A stretch of 64,000 nucleotides of DNA, from the NCBI GenBank assembly GCA_036783645.1, contig DAIPWT010000019.1, forward strand, positions 1 to 64,000, written 5' to 3'. The notes under the pieces were generated by a model. It was not told where the DNA came from, did not search any database, and saw nothing but the letters and a program-made list of their open reading frames with translations. Every line of letters starts with the position of its first letter. Position 1 is the stretch's first letter. Made by a program: the position numbers and the translations under genes. Positions 6,965 through 14,844 of the stretch are shown here, in pieces. The DNA is from UBA4732 sp002404095 (GTDB lineage: Bacteria > Planctomycetota > Planctomycetia > Gemmatales > Gemmataceae).

Positions 6965-7261
6965 ATGAGCCAGCCGATTCGGGAAGTCGATCCCAGCGAC
7001 CTTCGCCTTCCGCCCAGTCGAGCCAGCGGCGCCGACCCCTGGAAATTGCATAAACAGATCCGGCAGTTCGGGTCATCGAAGGACGGGATGCCGCCGATCT
7101 TCGTTTACGAGGATGCCGATGGGGTTCTCGAAATCTCCGATGGCGTCACGCGGGCTGCGCGGATAGCGAAGTTGGCGCTCGCGACAACGGTCCCGATCAT
7201 GGTGATCGGGCGCTATCGCCGGAGCCGAGCCAATTCCCCGTGCGTGAGGGACCGATTATGA
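6965..7261 (+). CDS. ParB-like small protein, first gene of a coupled pair
   Basis: The protein has 98 residues from the ATG at 6965, starting MSQPIREVDPSDLRLPPSR. The middle, with PPIFVYEDADGVLEISDGVT and RAARIAKL, resembles the N-terminal ParB/Srx nucleotide-binding fold, in which a short motif binds substrate. It is much shorter than a partition ParB and has no helix-turn-helix domain. Its stop overlaps the next gene by four bases (ATGA). I recall similar two-gene units in Gemmata-like genomes, without a known function. It may be a nuclease- or toxin-like module, but that is inference. Confidence 0.6.
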   Translation: MSQPIREVDPSDLRLPPSRASGADPWKLHKQIRQFGSSKDGMPPIFVYEDADGVLEISDGVTRAARIAKLALATTVPIMVIGRYRRSRANSPCVRDRL

Positions 7262-7533
7262 GCGAAAACGACACGCGGGCGGAGTTGTTCGCCGCCCTTC
7301 TAGCATTGGCCAAGGTCGTTCCTGAGATGCGAGGCGGCCAGCTCATGGCCGCCGTCGGGGAGTTGTGCGCCGATCTCCACGGGCGCGGCCTCTGGGACGC
7401 CGCCGACGCGGAACTTCTCGAGGCCGTGTGGCAGTTCCGCCGTACCTTCCAGGCCGCGACAGAAGAAAAGCAGTCGGGAGTCGTATCTCTTACCAACGGC
7501 ATAGGGAGCGGCAACGACTCCCGACCCCTTTAA
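7258..7533 (+). CDS. Small helical protein, second gene of the ParB-like pair
   Basis: The protein has 91 residues from the ATG at 7258, which overlaps the upstream stop. The region ELFAALLALAKVVPEMRGGQ followed by LCADLHGRGLWDAADAELLE is helical and looks like a folded domain. The last 20 or so codons differ in character: they run through an inverted pair of the cassette-end repeat, so the tail SGNDSRPL is repeat-encoded. The original stop may have been lost when the repeat arrived. No family recognised. Confidence 0.6.
   Translation: MSENDTRAELFAALLALAKVVPEMRGGQLMAAVGELCADLHGRGLWDAADAELLEAVWQFRRTFQAATEEKQSGVVSLTNGIGSGNDSRPL
7473..7530 (+). repeat. Cassette-end motif (copy 5, perfect 12-bp inverted pair)
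   Basis: GTCGGGAGTCGT (7473-7484) and ACGACTCCCGAC (7514-7525) are exact reverse complements separated by 29 bases, followed by CCCTTTAATTT. This copy shows that the core is part of a longer palindrome. It overlaps the 3' end of the upstream gene. Confidence 0.75.
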
Positions 7534-7665
7534 TTTGGCCTACCGACTCTTTTTCCCTTTTCATGCGCTGGGCTTGCTTGTCCGGTAACATCGGGGAAGG
7601 TAGAATATTCCATATGCTTTTGCGCTGGGGCGCACGAGCCAGCACATAGCTTTGGGGAAAGTTCA

Positions 7666-7857
7666 ATGACGGATCAAACGATTAAGACCAGACCGGAGAG
7701 GGAAGAGGAATTGCGCCGACTGCTCAACTCGCCGAGAGGCAATGACCGGCTGTATCCGATCTTCGTGAAAGCCCTGGGACTCAAGTGGGGGGAAATGGCC
7801 CCGGTAGGATTGCCGATGATCCAGACGATATTAGCTAAAGAATACCCGAATGGGTGA
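7666..7857 (+). CDS. Small hypothetical protein
   Basis: The 63-residue product MTDQTIKTRPEREEELRRLL has a charged helical start and a short C-terminal half, LPMIQTILAKEYPNG. The ATG has GGGGAAAG upstream as a fair ribosome site. I do not recognise it. It closes the accessory island; the 140 bases after it contain no gene and run into the convergent kinase gene. Confidence 0.4.
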   Translation: MTDQTIKTRPEREEELRRLLNSPRGNDRLYPIFVKALGLKWGEMAPVGLPMIQTILAKEYPNG

Positions 7858-7999
7858 AATAGGGACAAAAGCTGGCGCTGCCGTAACTGCCGAAGGGGAC
7901 AAAAGAGGTCGGCGCAGGCCTATTCCCCCCAACGATCCCGCAGGGGCCAACTAATTTACGCTAACCCCTTTTCAGTTTCGGGGGCACAGGCAGCGGAAA

Positions 8000-10900
8000 T
8001 CAGCCCTGACACAGGCATACCCGGAAGCCGATATCGTCACCGCGTTCGGTGGGTATGCTCCCGTTGCGACACGCTGACCGGCAACATCTTACGAGACTGT
8101 CCCACGATCCTCCACGAGTGACACGGCACTCGCCGACCTGACATCGTTGAGGGTCTGTCGCATTTAGCGACCATGAGCTGGGTGGGTACGGCCCGTACCA
8201 GTCCTGGCACCACTCCCAGACGTTGCCGTGCATGTCCTGTAACCCCCAAGGATTGGGTGCGAATTTGTCCACGGGGCTTGTCTCCTGGCGGTACAACCCC
8301 TGGCGCCCCTTGCCGCCGGCATCGTCGAAGTTCGCGTTATTCGGGGAGAGTGTGTCGCCGAAGTGGAATCTTGTGACTGTCCCAGCCCGGCAAGCGTACT
8401 CCCATTCGGCCTCGGTGGGCAGGCGATACGTCTCGCCCTCTTTCGCAGTCAGTTTCTTACAGAAGTCCACAGCATCGTCCCAAGAAACATTCTCAATGGG
8501 AAGGTCGCGACCGTGAAAGGGGCTTTCGTGGCCGCCCATCAGATCACGCCACTGGCCCTGCGTGACGGGGTGGACGCCCAAATAGAAGCCGTTCGTAAGC
8601 GTCACGTCATGCAGGATTTCGTCCCGTCCGCGCCCTTCCTCGTCCAGGGGGCTGCCCATTGCAAAGGAACCGGCCGGAATCCAAGAAAACCTCATGCCGA
8701 TTGAATTGGTGTACAGCTCGCCGCTTTTGCGTCGGAGCTTTACCAAGGGAGACTCCACAGGCAATGCCCAAGGCGGCAATGGTGCGGAAGGCGGCGTCGA
8801 CATCGCGCGTTCCACAGGCGCGCCGAGCTGGTGGGCTGCTTCTTGGCGAGTTGGCTTGTGTTCACGTTTCTCCCGCTCCCGTTGCCAGAAATCCTTTACT
8901 TCTCGGATGATCGCGTTGGCTCGGTCGGCCGTGAGTTTGTGACGCCGGCACAAAGCCTTGGCCATAGCTGTGTCTTCCCCGGTCGGCTTCCCTCCGGTCC
9001 TATTCAGGGCCGCCCGGACAAGCTCACGCAGTTGTTCCTCGCCTTCCTTTTGCCGGCCCAGCTCTTCCTCCTGTTCTCGACGCAGGCGCTCCTCCTGCTC
9101 ACGGCGCCGAGTTTCCTGCCCTGCACGAGAGCATTCGTCCAGGACCGCCAACACCGGCTCGAAACCCTTCGGCCGTTGCTGCGGGTCGGGGTCCAGGCAC
9201 CCTTCCAGCAGATCGGCCAGCGGCTTTGGCAAGCTGTCCCATTGCTTCCGCCGCAGTTCGGTCGTCTTGAACATCGCATAGCAGCAGGTCCGGGCGAAGG
9301 CGTAGACATCGGAATATGGTCCCGGCTGGACCCCCGGCAGCTTGCCCAGTTGCTCGGGCGGGGCGTAGTCCAGTGTTCCCGCCACGCTCGAATCCAGAAT
9401 GCTTTTCTGGTCCGCACCGGTCCTGAGCCTGCTTGTCTCAACAGTCTGTTGCCGTAGAGCCAAGCCGAAGTCGATGATTTTCACCTTCCACAGGTTCCCT
9501 TCCTTTCGCACCAGAAGGTTAGCCGGTTTCAGGTCGCGGTGCAGCACTCCCTTGGCATGGGCCGCGATCATGCCCTCCGCCATCTGAACAGCCACCGCCA
9601 GCAGCTGCTCTAGGTTCAGCGGACCCCGTTGCTCTACGAACTCCTGCAAGCTTGTGCCGGGAAAGTAGTCCATGACCAGGTAGGGGCGGGCCTTATGGGT
9701 CAGGTCCGCGTATTCACAATCGCGCACAACGATGATGACCGGATGCGACAGTCGGCGGAGGATTCGCGCTTCGCGGAACACTTCGTCCGCGCTGCTTGCT
9801 AGGTCAGTGGCGTACAGCGTCTTAACCACTACGTTTTCGTCGAAGTGCCGATCGCGGCAAAGAACCCCCGCGCCGAAACCGCCCGCGCCGAGGATGCGTT
9901 TTGGCTCGTAGCGGTGCAGCGGGAATGGGGCGAACCGCTGCGGATCGTGAGAACCCGCCTCGCGGAGAGCCGACAACGCCGCGTCCCATTTCTTTTCCTC
10001 CAGGGCCGCGCGGTAGGCGTTGAACGACGCCTCCGCCTTGTCCGTCGGATTGCCGACGACCTGGACGACCTCGGTGAAGAGTTGCCGCGCCTCCGTGAAG
10101 TCTCCGGCCCCGACCTGCAACTTGCCCAGCCCGTTAAGCAGGGCCGGCGCCTGGCGTTGCTCCTCGGCAGGCAGTTCGCGGAAACGCGCCAGCAACGCCT
10201 TCACCGCCCGGCGTTCGTCCTCGCCGCGGATGGAACAACTGTTGCCCGGCCGCACTTCGCCCCGCGCCATGCCGACCTGACCGAGTCGTAACAGCACCTG
10301 TTCCATCAGGGTGCGGACCTCTCCGCCGGATCGTTGCAACTCGGTCTGTAGGTCCAGCACCGCCCCATGCGTCTCGACCGCGACGGTGTGCGTCTCCTCG
10401 ACGGCCGCCTCGATCCGCCCTAATTGCTCAAAAAGGGCGTCGAATTGTCCGCCAAGCGACGCCAGGGCTTTGCCCACCTCGCCGAACGCCTTCGCCTGCG
10501 ACGCCGACAGTTGCCGTAGGCCGTCGAAGAAGAGGCCGTGGGCCAGCTCGTCGTTGGTCTCGACCTCGCGGCGGAAGAAATAGCAGAAGGCCGCCGCCAG
10601 CAACGGCGGCCCGGCCGGCGTCGGCGTGCGCAGCAGGCGGGCCAGGTTCGGGTAGTTCTCGGCCAGCGCGTCGGCGACGCCGTTTACGGCCCGCCGCGCC
10701 TCTTCGACCAATCCTTGCGGGTCGGCGTGGCGTGTAAAACCGGCCGCTTGGCGAGCGATGGCCGCGTGTGCTCCCTCGGGCGTGGACAGCCGGCCGGACT
10801 TGCGGAGGCGTTTGAGTTCGTCCAGGCAATCCCGGCGGAAGTCGGCCGGCGCGCCGTCGAAGGAGACCGCGTTGCCGTCGAGGAAAAGTTGCACCTGTTC

Positions 10901-11146
10901 GCGGACGCCCTTGTCGTCGCCGGAGGCGAAGAAGACTTTCACGCGGTCGAGAAGGCCGTCGCCGGCCAACGCGACGCCGAGGCTCTGCCAGGCGCGGTTG
11001 TGGGCATGGTTCAGCGCTTTGGGCAGGGTGGTGCTATGGTCGCGGAAGCGCTGTTCGATGACTACGGCGATCTGGACGGCGCTGTCGGCGTAGTCGCCGA
11101 TCACCTGGCGTAGGCCGAAGCCGACCAGTTGGGTAATAGGGGACAT
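8000..11146 (-). CDS. Ser/Thr protein kinase fused to an FGE/SUMF1-type domain
   Basis: The protein has 1048 residues from the ATG at 11146 (MSPITQLVGFGL). Residues 1-410 are helical with a TPR-like stretch near 350-400. Residues 412-677 form a kinase with a glycine loop (ILGAGGFGAG), the lysine in VVVKTLY, HRDLKPANLL, IIDFGLA and the APPEQ activation region. A charged coiled coil (about 678-715) follows. Residues 815-1048 form a formylglycine-generating-enzyme/sulfatase-modifying fold (IPAGSFAMGSPLDEEGRG, ENVSWDDAVDFC, YRLPTEAEWEYACRAG, DMHGNVWEWCQDWYG, VTRGGSW). In such fusions this domain usually acts as a C-type-lectin-like recognition module rather than an oxidase. There is no membrane segment. 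It could be a signalling or conflict-system effector. Confidence 0.85.
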   Translation of the reverse strand: MSPITQLVGFGLRQVIGDYADSAVQIAVVIEQRFRDHSTTLPKALNHAHNRAWQSLGVALAGDGLLDRVKVFFASGDDKGVREQVQLFLDGNAVSFDGAPADFRRDCLDELKRLRKSGRLSTPEGAHAAIARQAAGFTRHADPQGLVEEARRAVNGVADALAENYPNLARLLRTPTPAGPPLLAAAFCYFFRREVETNDELAHGLFFDGLRQLSASQAKAFGEVGKALASLGGQFDALFEQLGRIEAAVEETHTVAVETHGAVLDLQTELQRSGGEVRTLMEQVLLRLGQVGMARGEVRPGNSCSIRGEDERRAVKALLARFRELPAEEQRQAPALLNGLGKLQVGAGDFTEARQLFTEVVQVVGNPTDKAEASFNAYRAALEEKKWDAALSALREAGSHDPQRFAPFPLHRYEPKRILGAGGFGAGVLCRDRHFDENVVVKTLYATDLASSADEVFREARILRRLSHPVIIVVRDCEYADLTHKARPYLVMDYFPGTSLQEFVEQRGPLNLEQLLAVAVQMAEGMIAAHAKGVLHRDLKPANLLVRKEGNLWKVKIIDFGLALRQQTVETSRLRTGADQKSILDSSVAGTLDYAPPEQLGKLPGVQPGPYSDVYAFARTCCYAMFKTTELRRKQWDSLPKPLADLLEGCLDPDPQQRPKGFEPVLAVLDECSRAGQETRRREQEERLRREQEEELGRQKEGEEQLRELVRAALNRTGGKPTGEDTAMAKALCRRHKLTADRANAIIREVKDFWQREREKREHKPTRQEAAHQLGAPVERAMSTPPSAPLPPWALPVESPLVKLRRKSGELYTNSIGMRFSWIPAGSFAMGSPLDEEGRGRDEILHDVTLTNGFYLGVHPVTQGQWRDLMGGHESPFHGRDLPIENVSWDDAVDFCKKLTAKEGETYRLPTEAEWEYACRAGTVTRFHFGDTLSPNNANFDDAGGKGRQGLYRQETSPVDKFAPNPWGLQDMHGNVWEWCQDWYGPYPPSSWSLNATDPQRCQVGECRVTRGGSWDSLVRCCRSACRNGSIPTERGDDIGFRVCLCQG

Positions 11147-11262
11147 GGGGCGTTGCCTTTGGATGCGAAATAGGGAGATATGTAGGACTGTACAGGGGCG
11201 GGGACGGGAACGCAAGCAGGAGGCGTCGCCCCTTTTCAAAGGCTTTCTATAAAGCAAAGAAG

Positions 11263-11384
11263 TAGCCACAGATGAACACAGATGAACACAGATAAGAAGG
11301 AAAGACGGGTCCGGATTGCTGGAGAACAGCGCATTTTTCGTCTCTGGCTCTTCATCCGTGTCCATCTGTGTTCATCTGTGGCTA
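11263..11384. repeat. Inverted repeat of the CCACAGATGAACACAGAT type
   Basis: A 22-bp arm at 11263-11284 (TAGCCACAGATGAACACAGA and two more bases) is repeated exactly as its reverse complement at 11363-11384. The left arm continues with a second GATGAACACAGAT unit. Elements of this sequence are widespread intergenic repeats in planctomycetes and related phyla. It lies upstream of the kinase gene. Confidence 0.85.
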
Positions 11385-11417
11385 TTGTTTCCGGACAGGT
11401 TCTAAGTAGGCCATCGA

Positions 11418-11717
11418 TCACTGGCCTTTTTGGTTCAGCTTGTGCTTTTTACCCAAGCGCTCAAGGGCCTCGAGCGCCGGCTCCGAGCGTCCCGCCTCAA
11501 CATCTTCGCGGCTTTCGCGCAGGAACTCCATCATTTCGCCCCGCTCGGCTAGCTCCAGAAGTCGTTGATAGTTGGCCGCGTCCTGAACGACTAATTCGGC
11601 TTTCCCATGTATCGTCAAGACCAGGGGATTCCCGCTTTTCTTCATCCGCGCCATAAACTCGGTTGTCTTACGTTTGAAGTCGCTCAGCGAATGGATGTCC
11701 TGCGACAGATCAATCAT
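11418..11717 (-). CDS. Phd/YefM-type antitoxin, apparently solitary
   Basis: The 99-residue protein begins MIDLSQDIHSLSDFKRKTTE and continues NPLVLTIHGKAELVVQDA, the standard Phd/YefM DNA-binding fold in which the antitoxin dimer contacts its operator. The C-terminal half, from LELAERGEMMEFLRESREDV to the end, is the helical toxin-binding part. Such genes normally precede a RelE/ParE- or Doc-type toxin. Downstream on this strand there is only the inverted repeat at 11263-11384, so no toxin partner is visible. Confidence 0.85.
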   Translation of the reverse strand: MIDLSQDIHSLSDFKRKTTEFMARMKKSGNPLVLTIHGKAELVVQDAANYQRLLELAERGEMMEFLRESREDVEAGRSEPALEALERLGKKHKLNQKGQ

Positions 11718-11945
11718 GGCTCAGTTCTCCGCACTGAATTTGCACCCGATTTGATGTTACCCGGCGCCGAGGCTTTATGCAACCGGTTGCGGACAACGTC
11801 GATGTCGCCGTTGCAATCGCCGGCGCGGCCCTTGCGTACGCCGCAAATACATGGCAAACTAATGAAAGATTCGTGATAAGCGGTCGTCCCCTCGGCGTAA
11901 GCGTCACGGCCGTGACCTTTGCCGGCTTCTCTTATGGTGGACGCA

Positions 11946-14426
11946 ATGGCTGCGCCGTCCTCGGTTGCTGATCTTTTGAACTTGGTACGCCAGAGCCTTC
12001 CTCTGGACCCGTCGCGCCTGGACACCTACGTCGCGGAGCTACGGCGTTCGGCCGTCTTGCCGGGCAAACCAGAGGATCTGGCCGGCCTTCTCGTCCGCGA
12101 CGGCTTCCTGACCGCATTTCAGGCCGACCATCTGATGCGCGGTCGGCGGCCCAAATTCCTCATTGGCAAGTATGTAATCCTCGACCGAATTGGCGCGGGC
12201 GGTATGGGAGCGGTCTATCTGTGCGAGCATCTCCAGCTGGAGCGGCAGGTTGCCTTGAAGGTGCTGCCAGCCGATCAGGCCGATGATGCTGGCGCCCTTG
12301 CCCGTTTCATCCGGGAAGCCCAAGCGGTCGCCGCTTTGAACCATCCCCATATCGTCCGCGCCTACGACGTGGATGTGGAAGGCAAGACCTACTTTTTGGT
12401 GATGGAATATGTGGACGGCGTCAACCTTCAGGATTTAGTCACAAGACACGGCCGGCTGGACCCGACGCGCGCCGCCCATTATATCAGCCAATCGGCCGCG
12501 GGATTGCAGCACGCCCACCAAGCCGGCTTGGTCCACCGCGACATCAAACCGGCCAATCTGCTGCTTAGTCGAACGGGCGTCGTCAAAGTGCTGGACCTGG
12601 GGCTGGCCCGCTTCTTCCACGACGACGAGGACGCCTTGACGAAGGAACATTCCGGCCAAGCCATCCTGGGTACGGCCGACTACTTGGCGCCGGAGCAGGG
12701 ACGCAACAGCCACGATGTTGACATTCGCGCCGACATTTACAGCCTGGGCGCGACCTTCTATTTTCTCCTCGTTGGTAGAGCACCCTTTGCCGACGGGACA
12801 TTGAATCAAAAGCTCATCTGGCATCAAATGAAGACGCCGATGGCGGTGCGAAAGTTGCGCCCCGACGTGCCCGAAGCGATGGCGATGGTGATCTCACGCA
12901 TGATGGCGAAGGACGCGGCGGGGCGCTATCAGACGCCGGCGGACGTGGTCGCCGCCCTCGCACCATGGACGCAGACGGTGTTGCGACTACCCGCGCCAGC
13001 CGAGCTTCCGCCGCTGCGGCCCACTGCCCGCGCCGGCCGGATGGGACGAAACGTCGGGAGATCGGCCGATTCCACCGTGGTTAATCGCGCCTCCCGCACT
13101 ACGGCTCTCTCGGCGCCGCCCGCGGCCGCCTCGGCGCCGCTCGCTTCCATAGCGGCGATGCTCAACCTGGAACTTCCGCCAGCCCCGCCGCGAGTTGCCG
13201 CCGCCGCCAGTCCGGCGCTGAACGTTGGACCGACGGGGCCCGCAGTACCGCAGACGTTACTTCCCCAGTCCGGCGACGATTGGTCCTGTCTCTTCGATGA
13301 CGACTCGGACGCCGGCAAACCGTCCACCCCATCGGGAGGCCGACGCTCCGGCAAAAGGCACGGCCTTTATATTCGGAATCACCGCTGGTATATCGTGGGA
13401 GCAATCCCGGCCTTGCTATTGTTGATCGGCGGCGTCTGGCTGATCGTGGCGCTCGTTTCCGCCACGCCCAAACCTATCACCGCGCCGTCCGGACAGACGT
13501 TGGCGCTGCCCGAAAAGCCGCGTGGCCCCGTGAACCTACGAGCGACGGCCAATGGGGCGGAGGCGATTGAGTTGACTTGGGACGATCCTAACGGGCCGTC
13601 GATTGGCTTCCGTATCGACCAGGCCGCCGACCGTTATTTCACCAAAAATGTGGTTGGGACGAGTCTGGCTAATGGGGACGCTCGAGCTTACACCTTTACC
13701 CGCCTTGCATCCGGCGCGGCGTACTACTACCGGATGCGAGCGCTCCGAGAATCCGGCGAGTCGAGCGTTTCCAACGTGGCCTGGGCGCCAGTGTTCTACG
13801 CGCAGGGATTCACGCCAAGCGGATTGGTATTAAACCGCGGCGCCGTGGTCATCGACAAAGCTCTGCGCCTGACGGATGCCGGCCCCAACGAAGCGCGTAG
13901 CGCCTTCTACCAGAATTCGGTGGACGTCCGCTCGTTTACGACGCAATTCCGCTTCAAGATCAGCCCTAGCACGGCGGACGGCTTCACCTTCTGCATCCAC
14001 GGTGGCGAGCCGACGGCGGTGGGCGTCTCGGCTGGCGGTCTCGGTTATCAGGGCATTCCGAACAGCATGGCCGTGAAATTCGACTTGTTCAGCAACGACG
14101 GTGAAGGCCCCAACTCGACTGGCGTCTACCTAAACGGCGACAAGCCCACCAACGCCGGCGCGATCGATTTGACGCCGAGCGGCATCGACCTACATAGCGG
14201 CCGCACTTATGACGCGACCATCGACTATAAAGATAAGAAACTGACTTTAACAATCGTCGATGTCCAGGATATGACGAAGAGATTCTCGCATACGTTCGAT
14301 GTGGACGTGCCCGCGGCGGTCCACGGCTCAACGGCATACGTTGGCTTCACGGGAGGCACTGGCGGAGCGGGCGCGAACCAGGACATTTTGACGTGGACGT
14401 GGCTATCGACTGACGCTAGGCAATGA
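11946..14426 (+). CDS. Transmembrane Ser/Thr kinase with extracellular FN3 and lectin domains
   Basis: The protein has 826 residues from the ATG at 11946 (MAAPSSVADLLNLVRQSL). An ATG at 11934 and a TTG at 11919 are alternatives. A short N-terminal helical domain typical of planctomycete kinases is followed by the kinase at about 75-340: RIGAGGMGAVYLCEH, VALKVLP, HRDIKPANLLL, VLDLGLARF (DLG in place of DFG) and GTADYLAPEQ. An alanine- and proline-rich linker leads to one membrane helix near 481-503. Outside the cell lie an FN3-like domain (VNLRATANGAEAIELTW) and a legume-lectin-like fold (DGFTFCIHGG, GNxSMAVKFDLF-like NSMAVKFDLFSNDGEG). It is probably a receptor kinase for a carbohydrate or surface ligand. 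A DUF2442 gene overlaps its end. Confidence 0.85.
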   Translation: MAAPSSVADLLNLVRQSLPLDPSRLDTYVAELRRSAVLPGKPEDLAGLLVRDGFLTAFQADHLMRGRRPKFLIGKYVILDRIGAGGMGAVYLCEHLQLERQVALKVLPADQADDAGALARFIREAQAVAALNHPHIVRAYDVDVEGKTYFLVMEYVDGVNLQDLVTRHGRLDPTRAAHYISQSAAGLQHAHQAGLVHRDIKPANLLLSRTGVVKVLDLGLARFFHDDEDALTKEHSGQAILGTADYLAPEQGRNSHDVDIRADIYSLGATFYFLLVGRAPFADGTLNQKLIWHQMKTPMAVRKLRPDVPEAMAMVISRMMAKDAAGRYQTPADVVAALAPWTQTVLRLPAPAELPPLRPTARAGRMGRNVGRSADSTVVNRASRTTALSAPPAAASAPLASIAAMLNLELPPAPPRVAAAASPALNVGPTGPAVPQTLLPQSGDDWSCLFDDDSDAGKPSTPSGGRRSGKRHGLYIRNHRWYIVGAIPALLLLIGGVWLIVALVSATPKPITAPSGQTLALPEKPRGPVNLRATANGAEAIELTWDDPNGPSIGFRIDQAADRYFTKNVVGTSLANGDARAYTFTRLASGAAYYYRMRALRESGESSVSNVAWAPVFYAQGFTPSGLVLNRGAVVIDKALRLTDAGPNEARSAFYQNSVDVRSFTTQFRFKISPSTADGFTFCIHGGEPTAVGVSAGGLGYQGIPNSMAVKFDLFSNDGEGPNSTGVYLNGDKPTNAGAIDLTPSGIDLHSGRTYDATIDYKDKKLTLTIVDVQDMTKRFSHTFDVDVPAAVHGSTAYVGFTGGTGGAGANQDILTWTWLSTDARQ

Positions 14427-14440
14427 GCCGGAGGCATGGG

Positions 14441-14743
14441 ATGAACACTGCGGCGAGGAGTGAACCCCGCATCGCCAAGCTGGAAGTCACTGAGGATGCC
14501 ATCGTCGCCCAGTTGCTCGACGGGCGAACAATTAGTGTGCCGTTAACGTGGTCGTGGCGCCTGGCCGACGCGACGCCGGCGCAGCGCCGGCGTTTTGAGA
14601 TCCTGGGAAGCGGCGAGGGAATCCATTGGCCTGACATCGACGAAGACATCAGCGCTCAGGGAATGTTGCAGGGGATCCCAGCACGTCCGCCCAAGCAAGG
14701 TAAGGCGAAACGCCAGCCGGTCAAGCCGGTACTTGTCGATTAA
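14441..14743 (+). CDS. DUF2442-domain protein
   Basis: The protein has 100 residues. LDGRTISVPLTWSWRLADAT and GIHWPDIDEDISAQGM are diagnostic of DUF2442. Members often accompany toxin-like DUF4160 proteins, but none is seen here. GGAGG six bases before the ATG at 14441 supports this start; the in-frame ATG at 14423 overlaps the kinase stop (ATGA) and would add six residues. The overlap makes translational coupling with the kinase possible. The basic tail KQGKAKRQPVKP could bind nucleic acid. Confidence 0.8.
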   Translation: MNTAARSEPRIAKLEVTEDAIVAQLLDGRTISVPLTWSWRLADATPAQRRRFEILGSGEGIHWPDIDEDISAQGMLQGIPARPPKQGKAKRQPVKPVLVD

Positions 14744-14844
14744 ACCACCAGTGCATACAACGGGCCAAAACAACTCTTGGGGGCTGTTGACAACAAGACA
14801 GCTATTCGCGTCGCTCGACGGATGACTGATCAGGGAGGGTGGCC

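Noticed and set aside
2968..7530. Integron array with attC sites.
   Set aside because: The repeats are palindromic and follow cassettes, but the GTTRRRY/RYYYAAC core sites of attC were not found and no tyrosine integrase is present. Only the cassette-like behaviour is reported.
8000..8700. Variable region of a diversity-generating retroelement in the FGE-like domain.
   Set aside because: No reverse transcriptase, template repeat or accessory gene lies in the window, and no repeat of the domain's 3' end was seen.
11263..11384. CRISPR-like repeat because of the repeated GATGAACACA units.
   Set aside because: There are only two adjacent units plus an inverted copy, no spacers of regular length and no cas genes. 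It is a known type of dispersed inverted repeat.
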